From Phaeovulum vinaykumarii (GTDB lineage: Bacteria; Pseudomonadota; Alphaproteobacteria; Rhodobacterales; Rhodobacteraceae), in NCBI RefSeq assembly GCF_900156695.1, contig NZ_FTOM01000005.1, forward strand, positions 155,559-219,558: a DNA stretch of 64,000 nucleotides, written 5' to 3'. Below are positions 9,039-19,115 of the stretch, in pieces (the stretch's first letter is position 1; each line of letters starts with the position of its first letter). A program made the position numbers and the translations under genes. Below the pieces are notes generated by a model. The model was not told the origin of the DNA, did not search any database, and was given only the letters and a program-made list of their open reading frames with translations.

Positions 9039-9719
9039 ATGCGCCCCAATCCCCCCCCGCGCACGCCCTATTCCCCGCGCAAGTCCCGCCCCCGGCGCAG
9101 CGCCCGCCCCCAGCGCAGCGCCCGTCCTGCGCGCAGGCCCGCGCGCCTGATCGCGCTGATGCCTGCCGCGGGGGCGGCGCGGCGGATGGGGCGCGACAAG
9201 CTGTTGATCGCGCTTGACGGCGCGCCGGTCGCGCGGCGCAACCTGATGCGGCTGCGCGCGGCGGGGTTGGACGTGGTGGTGACGCTGCCGCCGGGGGCAC
9301 CGGCACGGGCGCGGGCGCTGTCGGGACGGGGGGCGCGCCTTTTGCGCCTGACGGATGCCGCCGAAGGCATGGCGGCCTCGATCCGGGCGGGCGCGCGCGC
9401 GGCCCGGAATGCGCAGGCCGCAGGCCTTCTGATCCTGCCGGCCGATCTGACGGCGGTGCAGGTCGCCGCGATCCGCCGGGCCTGCCGGATCTGGCAGCAC
9501 CGGCCCGACCGCGCGCTGCGCGCCGTCTCACCAACCGGCGAACCGGGCCATCCGGTGATCCTGCCCGCGCGGCTTTTCCCGGCGCTGATGCGGCTGGCGG
9601 GCGATCGCGGGGCGCGCGGGCTTCTGGGCGCGCGCGGGCTCACGCGGCTGCGCCTGCCGGGGGGCATGGCGACCGCCGATCTCGACACGCCCGCCGATCT
9701 ACCCCCGCCCCACCGCTGA
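9039..9719 (+). CDS. MobA/MocA-like nucleotidyltransferase
   Basis: A 226-residue protein whose N terminus after an Arg/Pro-rich leader of about 30 residues reads LIALMPAAGAARRMGRDKLL, the nucleotide-binding signature of MobA-like NTP transferases (NTP_transf_3). LILPADLTAVQ and PTGEPGHPVILPARLFP match the metal-binding Asp and the GxPGHP loop seen in molybdenum cofactor cytidylyltransferases (MocA). The role is thus probably CTP transfer to molybdopterin, but no xdh or other molybdoenzyme gene is adjacent. The basic N-terminal extension is unusual; the start is uncertain. Confidence 0.75.
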   Translation: MRPNPPPRTPYSPRKSRPRRSARPQRSARPARRPARLIALMPAAGAARRMGRDKLLIALDGAPVARRNLMRLRAAGLDVVVTLPPGAPARARALSGRGARLLRLTDAAEGMAASIRAGARAARNAQAAGLLILPADLTAVQVAAIRRACRIWQHRPDRALRAVSPTGEPGHPVILPARLFPALMRLAGDRGARGLLGARGLTRLRLPGGMATADLDTPADLPPPHR

Positions 9720-9730
9720 GCGCCGCCCCC

Positions 9731-11794
9731 TCAGGCAGCCAGGAGCGCGCGCACCTCATGGGCGCGCAGCGAGGCCCGCGCCGCCGGATAGGCCGGCCCG
9801 CCCGCAGCCAGTTCGGGAAACAGCATCTCGAGCTCGGCCCGCTGCGCCGCCCCCATCCCCTTCATCACCGTGGCGCCGGGTTGGAAGCTCTCGCTCCAGG
9901 CGCCCTCGGCGCGGATGATCTCGTGGCAGTCGAACATCACATGCAGATAGCTGACCGAGGTCACGTTCTCGCGGGTGATGCCGGGACAGCCCACCAGATG
10001 CAGCGCCGCAGCCAGAACCTCGGTCTCGCCGAACAGCAGTTCCGCCCGCGCCCCCGTCAGCAACATCCGGTGCTGCGGCGACACGACCAGATCGCGCGCC
10101 GGCACCCCCGGCCCCAGCGCCCCGGCGGCAATACGCACCGGCATCAGCCGCGGCGCCGCGATCAGATCGCCCGGCCCCAGGTCGCGCCGCCCGGCCCAGA
10201 CCACGGTGCGAAAGCCGCAATCGCGCGTCAGCACCCGGTCGCCGGGGCGCAGATCCTCGACCGGGACCGGGCCGTCGCGCGTGTCGATCCGCGTTCCTGC
10301 GGTGAAACAGGGCACGACCGAGATGCTCTCGATATTGGAAAACTGGGTCGTGTCGCCATTGGCCCAGCGGATCACCCCGCTTTCACCGCTGGGGTCGGTG
10401 GCGTCATAGAGCACCCGCGCGCGCCCCTGCACGACCAGCACATCGACATCCGTGCCGTCGGCATCCTCGCCGCCCACGACGACATCGCCCGCGGCCTCGT
10501 CCCAGTTCAGCGTGATCGTGTCCGACCCGGTGCCGCCGTCGATCACATCGACCCCGGCGCCACCGTCGATCACGTCATTGCCGGCGCCGCCCAGGATCGT
10601 GTCGTCGCCCGCCTCGCCGTAAAGGCTGTCGTCGCCGCCGCGCCCGTCGAGGTAATCCGCCCCGTCGCCGGCGAAAAAGACGTTGGTATAGGCGTCGGCG
10701 GCGGCGGTCGAGAACGGGTCGAACCCGATCAGCGTGTCGTCATGGGCCGACCCGATCAGGCCATCCACCCCCGACAGCGTGTCGCCCGCAGCGTCCCCCC
10801 CCGAGGCCGTGCCATTGGCCAGCGAGATCGACACCCCGGCGTCCGAGGCCGAATAATCCGCGAAATCAAGCCCCTGACCGCCCGCCAGAACATCGGCACC
10901 GGCGCCGCCGGCCAGCGTGTCGTTGCCCGTCCCGCCCTCAAGCGTGTCATCGCCCGCGCCCCCCGACAGGCTGTCGGCGCCCGCCTCGCCCATCAGGCTG
11001 TCATCGCCCAGCCCCCCCAGCACCGTGTCGTTGCCGTCCCCCGCCGAAACCACGTCGTCATCGGTCGGCACCGCCTCGAAATGGATATCCGAGATCAGCA
11101 CCAGCTGGCCCGCCGAGCCACCGTTGGCATAGAGGATCTCGACCCGCGCGACCGGCCCCGCGATCGACACCAGAACCGAGCCTTCGGCCGAGGCGGCGGT
11201 GTCATTGGTGCTGCCCGCGGTGATCGTGGAGCCGCTGACCGTGTCATTGCCCGAAGGCGTGATCGTCACATCGACGGCATTGCCGTCGGCGTCATAGGCG
11301 GTGATGGTCAGGATATCCTGCCAGCCCCCGGCATCGACATCATTGATGCGGAAGCTGACATTCTCGACGCTATCGGCATAGCCCGAGCCCGAGACGGCCG
11401 AGAAATCCACCGCCACCCGCGCGGCATTGCCATAGCCGCTGGCCTCGAGCAGGGCCGAGGAGCTGGGGTCGAAGGGCTCGCCGCTCTCGACATAGGTGGT
11501 GGTGCGGCTGGCGACCGAAAGGCCGCGCCCCGGCCCCAGATCGGTATAGCTGACACGGGCATTGATGCCGCCGGTGTCCTGGGTGAAGCTGCGCGCAATC
11601 GACGTGCCATTAGCGCCCTGGGCTGACCAGTCCAGAAAAAGAGACGTATTCGCAAGGCTTTCCACGCCGGCATTGATGTAGTCGTCGCCCGCATCCGCGG
11701 TGATCGTATCGGACCCGGCGCCCCCGGTGATCGTGTCCGCCGCCAAGCTGCCGGACAGAAGCTCGTCCCCTGTCCCGCCGGTAATCACACTCAT
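9731..11794 (-). CDS. RTX calcium-binding repeat protein with C-terminal Hint domain
   Basis: A 687-residue, acidic, presumably secreted protein without an N-terminal signal peptide, as expected for type I secretion. It has RTX nonapeptides at the N terminus (GGAGSDTITADAGDDYI), a beta-rich insert at about residues 50-240, and a central RTX block (GLGDDSLMGEAGADSLSG). The C-terminal Hint_2 domain begins at PCFTAGTRIDTRDG with the catalytic Cys and the VSPQHRMLL histidine region. Such modules occur widely in secreted Rhodobacteraceae proteins; function is unknown. No T1SS gene is in the window. First of three Hint genes in tandem. Confidence 0.88.
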   Translation of the reverse strand: MSVITGGTGDELLSGSLAADTITGGAGSDTITADAGDDYINAGVESLANTSLFLDWSAQGANGTSIARSFTQDTGGINARVSYTDLGPGRGLSVASRTTTYVESGEPFDPSSSALLEASGYGNAARVAVDFSAVSGSGYADSVENVSFRINDVDAGGWQDILTITAYDADGNAVDVTITPSGNDTVSGSTITAGSTNDTAASAEGSVLVSIAGPVARVEILYANGGSAGQLVLISDIHFEAVPTDDDVVSAGDGNDTVLGGLGDDSLMGEAGADSLSGGAGDDTLEGGTGNDTLAGGAGADVLAGGQGLDFADYSASDAGVSISLANGTASGGDAAGDTLSGVDGLIGSAHDDTLIGFDPFSTAAADAYTNVFFAGDGADYLDGRGGDDSLYGEAGDDTILGGAGNDVIDGGAGVDVIDGGTGSDTITLNWDEAAGDVVVGGEDADGTDVDVLVVQGRARVLYDATDPSGESGVIRWANGDTTQFSNIESISVVPCFTAGTRIDTRDGPVPVEDLRPGDRVLTRDCGFRTVVWAGRRDLGPGDLIAAPRLMPVRIAAGALGPGVPARDLVVSPQHRMLLTGARAELLFGETEVLAAALHLVGCPGITRENVTSVSYLHVMFDCHEIIRAEGAWSESFQPGATVMKGMGAAQRAELEMLFPELAAGGPAYPAARASLRAHEVRALLAA

Positions 11795-12269
11795 CGCAAT
11801 CTCCTGCCTCGCCGCAGTGCCAAGGTGACGACAATGCGGTCGTTGACGCAGGATTAAGCGGGGATCGGGGCACGATCCGGGCGTGATGATGCGATTTTAA
11901 GGAATTGTTAACCACTTGCGCCACATTCGCGCCACATTTCCCCGCCGCCGCGGCCCCGTCGGACGGAACCAAATTCCGTCGGGGCCCCAGCGGCTTGGGG
12001 CGGGCTGTGGCGAAAGCGGCCCGCGCCGAACACCCCCGCTGCGGCAAACGACCCGACAAACGCGGCGAAATCAGGACGGCCGGCGGCGCGAAACGCCGCA
12101 GGCGGGGATCACAGATCAGACCCGGCGCGTCTGGCGGAGACTGAGCCGGTGGGAGATGGGACGCCTCTCGCCCGAAGGGGCAGGCGCAACCGAAAGGCAG
12201 AACCTCGGCCGATGGGAAGGGCTCAGCCGCGGGGATGGGCGCGGGCAAAGGGGACCGAATCGAACCGGC
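11795..12269. other. Intergenic stretch between two Hint genes
   Basis: About 475 bases holding the 5-prime region of the downstream RTX/Hint gene. The part next to the gene is locally AT-richer (TTTTAAGGAATTGTTAACC near 11895), suggesting a promoter, but no definite elements are called. No protein or RNA gene is recognised. Confidence 0.5.
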
Positions 12270-13037
12270 TCAACCGATCGCGGGGCCCAGATCGGGGCGC
12301 ACGGCCACATCGGCCCGTTCCGGCGCGACCAGATCGGGGAAGCGCGCCCGCAGATCGGCCTGCACCTCGGGGTCAAGTGCGGCAAGGCGCAAGGCATCGG
12401 CCTGGAAGCTTTCGGACCAGATGCCGTCGGCCATCACCAGTTCATGGCGCGCCAGCAGCAATTGCACATAGGTCACCTGCGCCACCGATGCGCGTTCGAT
12501 CCCCGGACGGCCCACCAGATCGGCGGCCGCGATCAGACGCCCGGATTGCAGCGTGCCGGCCGCAACATCGGTGGTCAGGAACCGGTGGTTGGGGCTGACC
12601 AGAACATCGGCTTCGGGCAGATCGGCGCCCAGCGCGCCCTTGCGGATCAGGACCGGCCCCAGAAGCTGCGGCGCCAGGCCCAGCGCGCGCCAGTCGAAGC
12701 GGCGATAGCCGATCCAGGCCAGTTCCTGAAGCCCGTTGTCGCGCGTGACGATGCGCATGCCCGGCCGCAGCGCCGAGGCGCGGACCAGACCGCGGTCCGA
12801 GGCCACCATCGCCTGCGGGCTCAGGCAGGGCACGGCCTGCGCAGCCAGGGTAAAGGACAATTCCGCGCGCTGCTGGCCTTCGGCATCGGCAACCCCGATG
12901 AGCCCGTTGCGTTCGTCATGATCGGAAAAGGCAAAGCGGCTGGCCAGACGCCCCTCTGCGCCCAGGGAGAAGAGCTCGCTCAGATCGGCAAGGACATTGG
13001 CGCCCGCAGCGCCCAGCGTCAGATCTGCAACCGTCAT
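12270..13037 (-). CDS. Hint-domain protein without RTX repeats
   Basis: A 255-residue protein: about 80 N-terminal residues of unknown type, then a Hint_2 domain (VTRDNGLQELAWIGYRR, VLVSPNHRFLTT, VTYVQLLLARHELVMADGIWSESFQ). At the domain start the usual PCFTxGT is replaced by PCLSPQAMV: the cysteine remains but the following Gly-Thr is lost, so self-processing activity is doubtful. The start is taken at the ATG preceded by GGGAG; a GTG 15 bases upstream is possible. It has no calcium-binding repeats, unlike its two neighbours, and may be a decayed or specialised paralogue. Confidence 0.8.
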   Translation of the reverse strand: MTVADLTLGAAGANVLADLSELFSLGAEGRLASRFAFSDHDERNGLIGVADAEGQQRAELSFTLAAQAVPCLSPQAMVASDRGLVRASALRPGMRIVTRDNGLQELAWIGYRRFDWRALGLAPQLLGPVLIRKGALGADLPEADVLVSPNHRFLTTDVAAGTLQSGRLIAAADLVGRPGIERASVAQVTYVQLLLARHELVMADGIWSESFQADALRLAALDPEVQADLRARFPDLVAPERADVAVRPDLGPAIG

Positions 13038-13409
13038 CCCATACGCTCCCACGGCATCGATTCCCGGATGCCTTCAGAACGCCCCCATAAGGTTAACATT
13101 ATGCCAAGCTTCCCCGACGTCCTAGCGCCAACGCCCTGAAAAAGCCGAAAATCGTTAAAATGGGCCCCGTCCGGGCCCCCGCGCGCGCAGGGCCTGCCCC
13201 CGTCCGCAAAAGGCGCCCCGCCCCGGCCGGGAACCGATTCGCCCCGCTGCGCCCTACCGAAACGCAAAGGGGCGGGACCGCCCCCGCGCCCCGCCCGGAT
13301 GGGGCCCGCTGCCACGGGCCCCGCATGCGACCCGGTCTGCTGCGGCCCCCCCTTGGGGCAAGACGGACCCTTGCCGGCCCGCCGCCCCTGGGCACCGCGG
13401 CCGCCCGGA
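13038..13409. other. Intergenic stretch, no gene recognised
   Basis: About 370 bases between two same-strand Hint genes. The first 100 bases next to the downstream gene are less GC-rich (GGTTAACATTATGCC near 13090), consistent with a promoter. The rest is GC-rich with no clear signal. Confidence 0.45.
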
Positions 13410-16400
13410 TCAGCGGATCAGAAGTGCCGCCTCGTGACGCTTGAGCGTGCGGCGCGCGGTGGTGTAGCTTGCCCGCCCGGCATCGGTCTTGAGCTCGGGG
13501 AAGAGTTCGAAGATCTCGTTGCGCTGGGCATTGCCCATGCCACCCAGGGTATAATCGCCGGGCTGGAAGCTTTCGGTCCAGGCGCCGTTGGCCAGGATCA
13601 CCTCGTGGTGGTCGAACATGAAATGCAGGTAGCTGGTGCCCAGCGTCTCGACCTCCAGCACGCCGCGGTTGTCGACCAGATGCTTGGCCGAGACCAGAAC
13701 CTCGTGCTCCTCGAAATAGAGCGCGGTGCGGTCATTGGCGACCAGCATCCGGTGGTTGGGCGACACGCGCATGTCGTGTTCGGGCAAGCCGTTGCCCAGG
13801 CTGCCGGCCTTGATCAGGATCGGCTTCAGATGCGGGCGGTGCAGCAGATCGCCGTGGGTCAGGTCGCAACGCCCGGCCCAGCGGATTTCCTGGATACCGT
13901 TGTCGCGGGTGATGACCTTGTCGCCGACCTTCAGATCCTCGGCCAGCACCTCGCCGCGGGGCGTGGCGACCAGCGTGCCGGGGGTGAAGCAGGGGATCAC
14001 CTTCTCGATGTTGGTGAAGTCCATCGAGCCGGTCTGGGCGCCGCTGGCGTCGTAGAAATAGACCGTGCCGTCCTCGGGGTTCGAGGGGCTGAAGACCACG
14101 CGCAGCGGGCCCGATCCGGTCAGGTCCAGCGTGTCGAAGTCGTCGCCGCCCTCGTTGCCGTCGACCACATCGCCGATGCCGTCGCCCGAGGCCGAGACCA
14201 GGAAGGTGTCGCGGTCGTCGCCGCCCGACATGGTGTCGGCACCCTGACCGCCGATGATCGTGTCATTGCCGGTGCCGCCGGTGATGACATCCTCGTCGAT
14301 GCCGCCGTCGATGTAGTCATTACCGGCGTCGCCGTGCAATTCGTCGTCGTCGTCAGCGCCATAGATGACGTCATTGCCGTCGCCGCCATGCACCGTGTCC
14401 AGGCCGTTGGTCGGCACCAGATCCGTGTCATCGGGCACGTTCAGCACATCGGGATAGCCGTTGGGCAGGCCGGCATAGATGGTGTCGTCGCCCGCGCCGG
14501 CGTCGATCAGGTCCGAGCCCTCGCCGCCGGTGATCTGGTCGTTGCCCGCACCGCCCGAGATCGTGTCGGCGTCGATGCCGGCGTCGATCACATCATCGCC
14601 GTCCTCGCCATAGATCACGTCGGCATCGTCGCCGGTGGTGATGGTGTCATTGCCATCGCCGCCATGCACGGTGTCGCGGTCGTTGTCGGGGTCGGTGTCG
14701 GCCGGGAACAGCCCCGGATAGCCCTGATCGGGCAGCGGATCGGTCGTGCCCGAGGTGTCGATGACATCATCGCCCGCGCCGCCGTCGGCCTGATCATTGC
14801 CGTCGCCGCCCGTCAGCGTGTCCTGACCCGCGCCGCCCGACATGCTGTCGTCGCCGTCCTCGCCGAAGATCTGGTCGTTGCCGTCATCGCCCCAGATGGT
14901 GTCGTCGCCCACCCCGGCATGGACCGTGTCGTCGCCCTCGCCCGCCAGGATGCGGTCGTCGTCGGGGGCGTCACCGGTCAGGATCGCGTCACCCGCATCG
15001 ACCATGTCGCCTTCGGGGTCGCCGGTATAGGCGGTGTCGATCAGATCGGCGCCGCTGGTGCCCTCGACATAGCCGTCGCCCTGATCGGTGACGACCCGTT
15101 CGATGTTCTCGAAGGTCATCGTGCCGGTGACATTGCCCGAGGTATCCAGGAACTGGACCGTGCCGTTCTCGGGGTTGGTGGTGTCATAGATCACGTTGAC
15201 CGGACCCGCGCCGGTCAGGTCGAGCACGTCCCAGTCGGAATCGTCGGCATCCTCGTCACCGTCCACATGGTCATGCATCCCGGCCTCGGCCGAGGTGACG
15301 ATGAAGGTGTCGCTGTCCTGACCGCCGAACAGCGTATCGACGCCGGTGCCGCCGGTCAGCGTATCGTCGCCCGCGCCGCCATCGAGCGAATCCTGGCCCT
15401 GACCGCCCGACAGCACGTCATTGCCGTCCTCGCCATAAAGCCGGTCATCGCCGTCCTCGCCCGCGACGACGTCGTCGTCAGCGCCGCCGCGCAGCGTGTC
15501 CTGGCCGCTGCCGCCGGCGATCGTGTCGCGGCCCGCATCGCCCGACACGAGGTCGTCGCCCTCGCCGGCCAGGATGTCGTCATCGCCCGCGCCGCCCGAA
15601 ACGGTGTCCTGCGCATTGCCCGCGTCGATCACATCGGCGCCGTCGCCGCCCAGGATGCTGTCGCTGTTCGAACCGCCCACCAGCGTGTCGTCGCCCAGAC
15701 CACCGTCCAGCGTGTTGCTGCCGCCCTCGCCATAGAGCGCGTCATCGCCTGCCTCGCCGCGCAGGATGTCGTCGCCTTCGCCGCCGTGGACCTCGTCGTT
15801 GCCGTCGCCGGCATAGACGTCATCGGCGCCGGCCCCGGCCAGAACCGTGTCGTCGCCCGCGCCCGCCCGGACGATATCGTCGTCGGGGCCCTCGCCGGCC
15901 AGCACCGCATCGCCGGCGTCGATCATGTCGCCGTCGGGGTCGCCGGTATAGGCGGTGTCGATCAGATCGGCGCCGCTGGTGCCGTCGACATAGCCATCCG
16001 GGGTGTTGCCGGTGATCTCCTCGATCTCGGTGAATTCGAGCGTGCCGGTGACATTGCCGCCGGCGTCAAGGAATTCGATCGTGCCGTCGATGCCGTTGCC
16101 GTTGCTGTCGGTCGTGGTGTTGACCACGCGATAGGCGCCCTGCCCGGTCAGGTCGAGCACGTCCCAATCGTCGCCGCCCGCGCCGCCCGAGACGGTGTCG
16201 CCCGCCGCGCCGTGGATCGTGTCGCGGTCATCGCCCGCGTCGATCACATCCGCGCCGTCGCCGCCGGTGATCGTGTCATTGCCGGCTTCGCCGAAGATGG
16301 TGTCGTCGCCCGCACCACCATCCAGCAGGTCATCGCCGTCGACCAGATCGACCACGACCGGATCGTCGATGACCGAGCCGTTGAAGGTGAAGCCCGAGTT

Positions 16401-18074
16401 CACATCGCGCGACACCAACGTGAATTCGATCGACCCGGCATCGGTGAACGAGGCCGAGAACCACGCATCCTGATCCGAGGGGTCGTTTTCCTCGGTGCCG
16501 GCGACGGTGATGGTGCTGCCGTCGTTGTCCACATCAAGCGAGGTATCGGCGGTGGTGCCATAGGTCGAATAGCCCGCGGCCGACAGGATCACCTGTTCGG
16601 CGGTGGCGGTCTGGTCCAGATCGCCGAAGGTGGCGATCGAGGAAATGTCGATCGCTTGGCCGGTCGCCTGGTCATAGAATTCCAGGCGGAAGGTGGCCGA
16701 TTTGCCCGCGTCGGAGGCATCGTTGTTGCCGTTGAGCAGGATCTCGGAGCCCGCGCCCCCGGTCAGGTCCACCGCAAGTCCGCTGTCGGCGTCAACCAGC
16801 ACCAGCTTGGCCATGACGGTGCGGCCGTCCTCGGTGGTGGCCACGTTGAGATAGGTGGCGCTGTCACCGGCGCGCGCACAGCCGTCGGCGCCGGTCTGCG
16901 AGCCCGCCAGCACGTTCGAGGCCGACAGCACCAGGGGCGTGGCCGCATTCGGGTCGGTGGTCGTGCTTGCGCCGGCATTGCCGCCGTAGATCACGTCGTC
17001 GCCGGCCCCGCCCGAGATGGTGTCGTCGTCCGAGCCGCCATAGAGGCTGTCATCCCCACCGGCACCCGAGATCAGGTCATCGCCGCCGTTGCCGTGGAAG
17101 ACGTTGGTGTAGACATCCGACGCGTCGGTGCCCTGATGGTCGAACCCGGTCAGCGTGTCGTCGTAATCCGAGCCGATCACGCCGTCGATGCCGCCCTCGA
17201 TCACGTCGCCGGTGGCCTCGCCGCCCGACAGGGTGCCGGTCGACAGATCCACGTTCACGCCCGCGTCCGAGTTGGAATAATCGATCACGTCCAGACCGGC
17301 ATTGCCCTGGAAGGTGTCGTTGCCGGCCCCGCCCAGAAGCGTGTCGTCGCCGGCCCCGCCGATCAGGTAATCGTCACCGTCGCCACCCGACAGGTAATCG
17401 TCGCCGTCCTCGCCGTGGATCTCGTCGTCGCCCGCGCCGGCCAGGACCGTGTCGTCGCCCGCGCCCGCCAGCACGATGTCATCGTCGGGGCCCTCGCCGG
17501 CCAGCACCGCATCGCCCGCGTCGATCATGTCGCCTTCGGGGTCGCCGGTATAGGCGGCGTCGATCAGGTCGTCGCCGGTCGTGCCCTCGACATAGCCGTC
17601 GCCGTCGTCATAGGTGGCCAGGGAATCATAGGGCACCGAGGGGCAATTGTAGGTGTAGGAGATGACCTCATAGATCACGCCGGGGGTCAGCGCCGCGCTG
17701 GAGACGATACCCACGACATCGTTGTCCGACATCTCGAAGGCATAGACGTTGATGAAATCACCGGGGTCGGTCGATCCCAAGGGGCGCACGACATAGGCAT
17801 ATTCGGGGGCCATGCGGCCGTCGGAGGGGGTGTAGCTGCTGCCTTCGAGGGTCTCGCTTGAATTCAGCGTCTGGCTGTTGTCGCCGTCGTTGAAAGAGGC
17901 GTCGTTGTCCCGAACGGTGATCTCGTTGACGCGGGCGCCCGTGGCGATGGTGAAGGTCTGCCCGCGCGGATCGGACATGCCCGTCGCGCTGTCACGAAAG
18001 AGGCTGCTCGAGGATGCGGAGATGTCCGACAGATCCCACGCGTAGATCGCGTAATCCTGATACGAATAGGTCAT
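13410..18074 (-). CDS. Giant RTX repeat protein with C-terminal Hint domain (1554 aa)
   Basis: The largest gene here. The N terminus (about 150 residues, MTYSYQDYAIYAWDLSD) is unlike RTX. It is followed by many GGxGxDxL-type calcium-binding nonapeptides in several blocks, interspersed with linker strands such as YRVVNTT and VIYDTTNPENGTVQFLD. The C-terminal Hint_2 domain starts PCFTPGTLVATPRG and includes VSPNHRMLV and FMFDHHEVILANGAWTESFQ. Predicted type I secreted, calcium-folded surface or matrix protein; function unknown. A good GAGAGG site precedes the ATG. Three blocks begin with nearly the same segment (GYVEGTSGADLIDTAYTGDP), which shows internal duplication. Confidence 0.88.
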   Translation of the reverse strand: MTYSYQDYAIYAWDLSDISASSSSLFRDSATGMSDPRGQTFTIATGARVNEITVRDNDASFNDGDNSQTLNSSETLEGSSYTPSDGRMAPEYAYVVRPLGSTDPGDFINVYAFEMSDNDVVGIVSSAALTPGVIYEVISYTYNCPSVPYDSLATYDDGDGYVEGTTGDDLIDAAYTGDPEGDMIDAGDAVLAGEGPDDDIVLAGAGDDTVLAGAGDDEIHGEDGDDYLSGGDGDDYLIGGAGDDTLLGGAGNDTFQGNAGLDVIDYSNSDAGVNVDLSTGTLSGGEATGDVIEGGIDGVIGSDYDDTLTGFDHQGTDASDVYTNVFHGNGGDDLISGAGGDDSLYGGSDDDTISGGAGDDVIYGGNAGASTTTDPNAATPLVLSASNVLAGSQTGADGCARAGDSATYLNVATTEDGRTVMAKLVLVDADSGLAVDLTGGAGSEILLNGNNDASDAGKSATFRLEFYDQATGQAIDISSIATFGDLDQTATAEQVILSAAGYSTYGTTADTSLDVDNDGSTITVAGTEENDPSDQDAWFSASFTDAGSIEFTLVSRDVNSGFTFNGSVIDDPVVVDLVDGDDLLDGGAGDDTIFGEAGNDTITGGDGADVIDAGDDRDTIHGAAGDTVSGGAGGDDWDVLDLTGQGAYRVVNTTTDSNGNGIDGTIEFLDAGGNVTGTLEFTEIEEITGNTPDGYVDGTSGADLIDTAYTGDPDGDMIDAGDAVLAGEGPDDDIVRAGAGDDTVLAGAGADDVYAGDGNDEVHGGEGDDILRGEAGDDALYGEGGSNTLDGGLGDDTLVGGSNSDSILGGDGADVIDAGNAQDTVSGGAGDDDILAGEGDDLVSGDAGRDTIAGGSGQDTLRGGADDDVVAGEDGDDRLYGEDGNDVLSGGQGQDSLDGGAGDDTLTGGTGVDTLFGGQDSDTFIVTSAEAGMHDHVDGDEDADDSDWDVLDLTGAGPVNVIYDTTNPENGTVQFLDTSGNVTGTMTFENIERVVTDQGDGYVEGTSGADLIDTAYTGDPEGDMVDAGDAILTGDAPDDDRILAGEGDDTVHAGVGDDTIWGDDGNDQIFGEDGDDSMSGGAGQDTLTGGDGNDQADGGAGDDVIDTSGTTDPLPDQGYPGLFPADTDPDNDRDTVHGGDGNDTITTGDDADVIYGEDGDDVIDAGIDADTISGGAGNDQITGGEGSDLIDAGAGDDTIYAGLPNGYPDVLNVPDDTDLVPTNGLDTVHGGDGNDVIYGADDDDELHGDAGNDYIDGGIDEDVITGGTGNDTIIGGQGADTMSGGDDRDTFLVSASGDGIGDVVDGNEGGDDFDTLDLTGSGPLRVVFSPSNPEDGTVYFYDASGAQTGSMDFTNIEKVIPCFTPGTLVATPRGEVLAEDLKVGDKVITRDNGIQEIRWAGRCDLTHGDLLHRPHLKPILIKAGSLGNGLPEHDMRVSPNHRMLVANDRTALYFEEHEVLVSAKHLVDNRGVLEVETLGTSYLHFMFDHHEVILANGAWTESFQPGDYTLGGMGNAQRNEIFELFPELKTDAGRASYTTARRTLKRHEAALLIR
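14938..17608. repeat. Three diverged copies of a ~140-150 bp module inside the giant RTX gene
   Basis: Copies lie at about 14938-15075, 15840-15990 and 17441-17600. Each encodes GYVEGTSGADLIDTAYTGDPEG or a close variant, followed by DMIDAGDAVLAGEGPDDD and an RTX nonapeptide. DNA identity is high, including the same codon choices, so this reflects segment duplication rather than only convergent RTX composition. Confidence 0.85.
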
Positions 18075-19115
18075 AGCAGCCTCTCATTGCACCACCCGGA
18101 GAGCTGTCCCCCCGGGGATTTCCCCTCGACCGGCGCGCGCACCAGCCGCAAACAGACCGACAGGATGCCGACCTGCAGAAAACGCGGCGATCCGCAGCCC
18201 GCACGTTGCGCGTCGATCAGGGTGCACGAAGCAATCCGCCTGAGGGCGGTTATCCGTTCCAATGGTCCGTAAACGCGATGGGACAGCAGTCGTCCCGCTT
18301 ACGGCAGCACCCGTCTCATACTTCCGCGCATCCGCAGATGCCGAAGATCACCGGCCACCCCCATGGCCAATTTGCCCCAGTCGGGCCCTCATAGAGATAC
18401 TCTCCCGAACCGGGCTGCGGAAGGAAAATCTGGCCAGATTGCGGCCGAAACCGGGCACAAGGCACGGGGGGATCGCCCGGGAAATCGGGCCGCACCGGTG
18501 GCGCGGGAGCGCGATTGTTTCCGTTTATGCCTGGCCGGCAGGGCAGGCCGGCCTTAACGATTTCTCAATATTACCTGACGAAACGTTACCTTTCTGCCGG
18601 CGCGTGAACAGGAACACGCCTCGGCTCTGCCGCGCCATTATTGACACAAGGGTAACAATCTCGCGTGCCGCGCCGCCGTTAACCAAACAACAAAGCCTTG
18701 GGCAGAACGAAGGCTGCATTATGCCTGCCAGCGGCAACAAAACCCGCTGGGCGGGCAAACTGTTCGCGCCGATCAACGTCTTGCGCCGAATCAAGCCGCA
18801 CCGGCCCGGCGCCCCGCCCCGCAGGCCATATCGCCGCAGCCCCCGGGTGATGCCTCGCAACCGGCAAGATCCCGCGCGCACCCGAACGGCGGGGCGGCTG
18901 CGAGGAAACGGCACAAGCGCCCCCGGACCGGACGCCCCCCGCCCCCCCGCGCGCCCCCCCCGCGCGCGCCGCGCAGACGCCCCCAACGCAATTGCGTTGT
19001 TTCCGCCCCCTCCGCTGGGATAACAAGACGCCATCGGAGCCGCGCCCTGCCGGGCCGGTTCGGCCATCCACGCGCGCCACCGTCCAGCGCCGCCAGACAG
19101 AGGGAAACCCCGCCG
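18075..19115. other. 1.04 kb divergent intergenic region; weak small frame at 18721-19023
   Basis: Holds the promoters of the giant RTX gene (minus) and ilvD (plus). The stretch 18550-18720 is clearly less GC-rich than its surroundings. A plus-strand frame at 18721-19023 (100 codons, [14 protein letters not shown]) follows GAAGG but becomes Arg/Pro-rich like random high-GC frames, so I do not call it a gene. No RNA gene is recognised. Confidence 0.5.

Noticed and set aside
13299..17861. 1520-codon plus-strand open frame
   Set aside because: Antisense to the giant RTX gene; the repetitive Val/Ala/Asp pattern mirrors the RTX codons on the other strand.
18721..19023. 100-codon frame upstream of ilvD
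   Set aside because: Has a plausible ribosome site, but the sequence turns Arg/Pro-rich and shows no conserved pattern; kept only as a note on the intergenic region.
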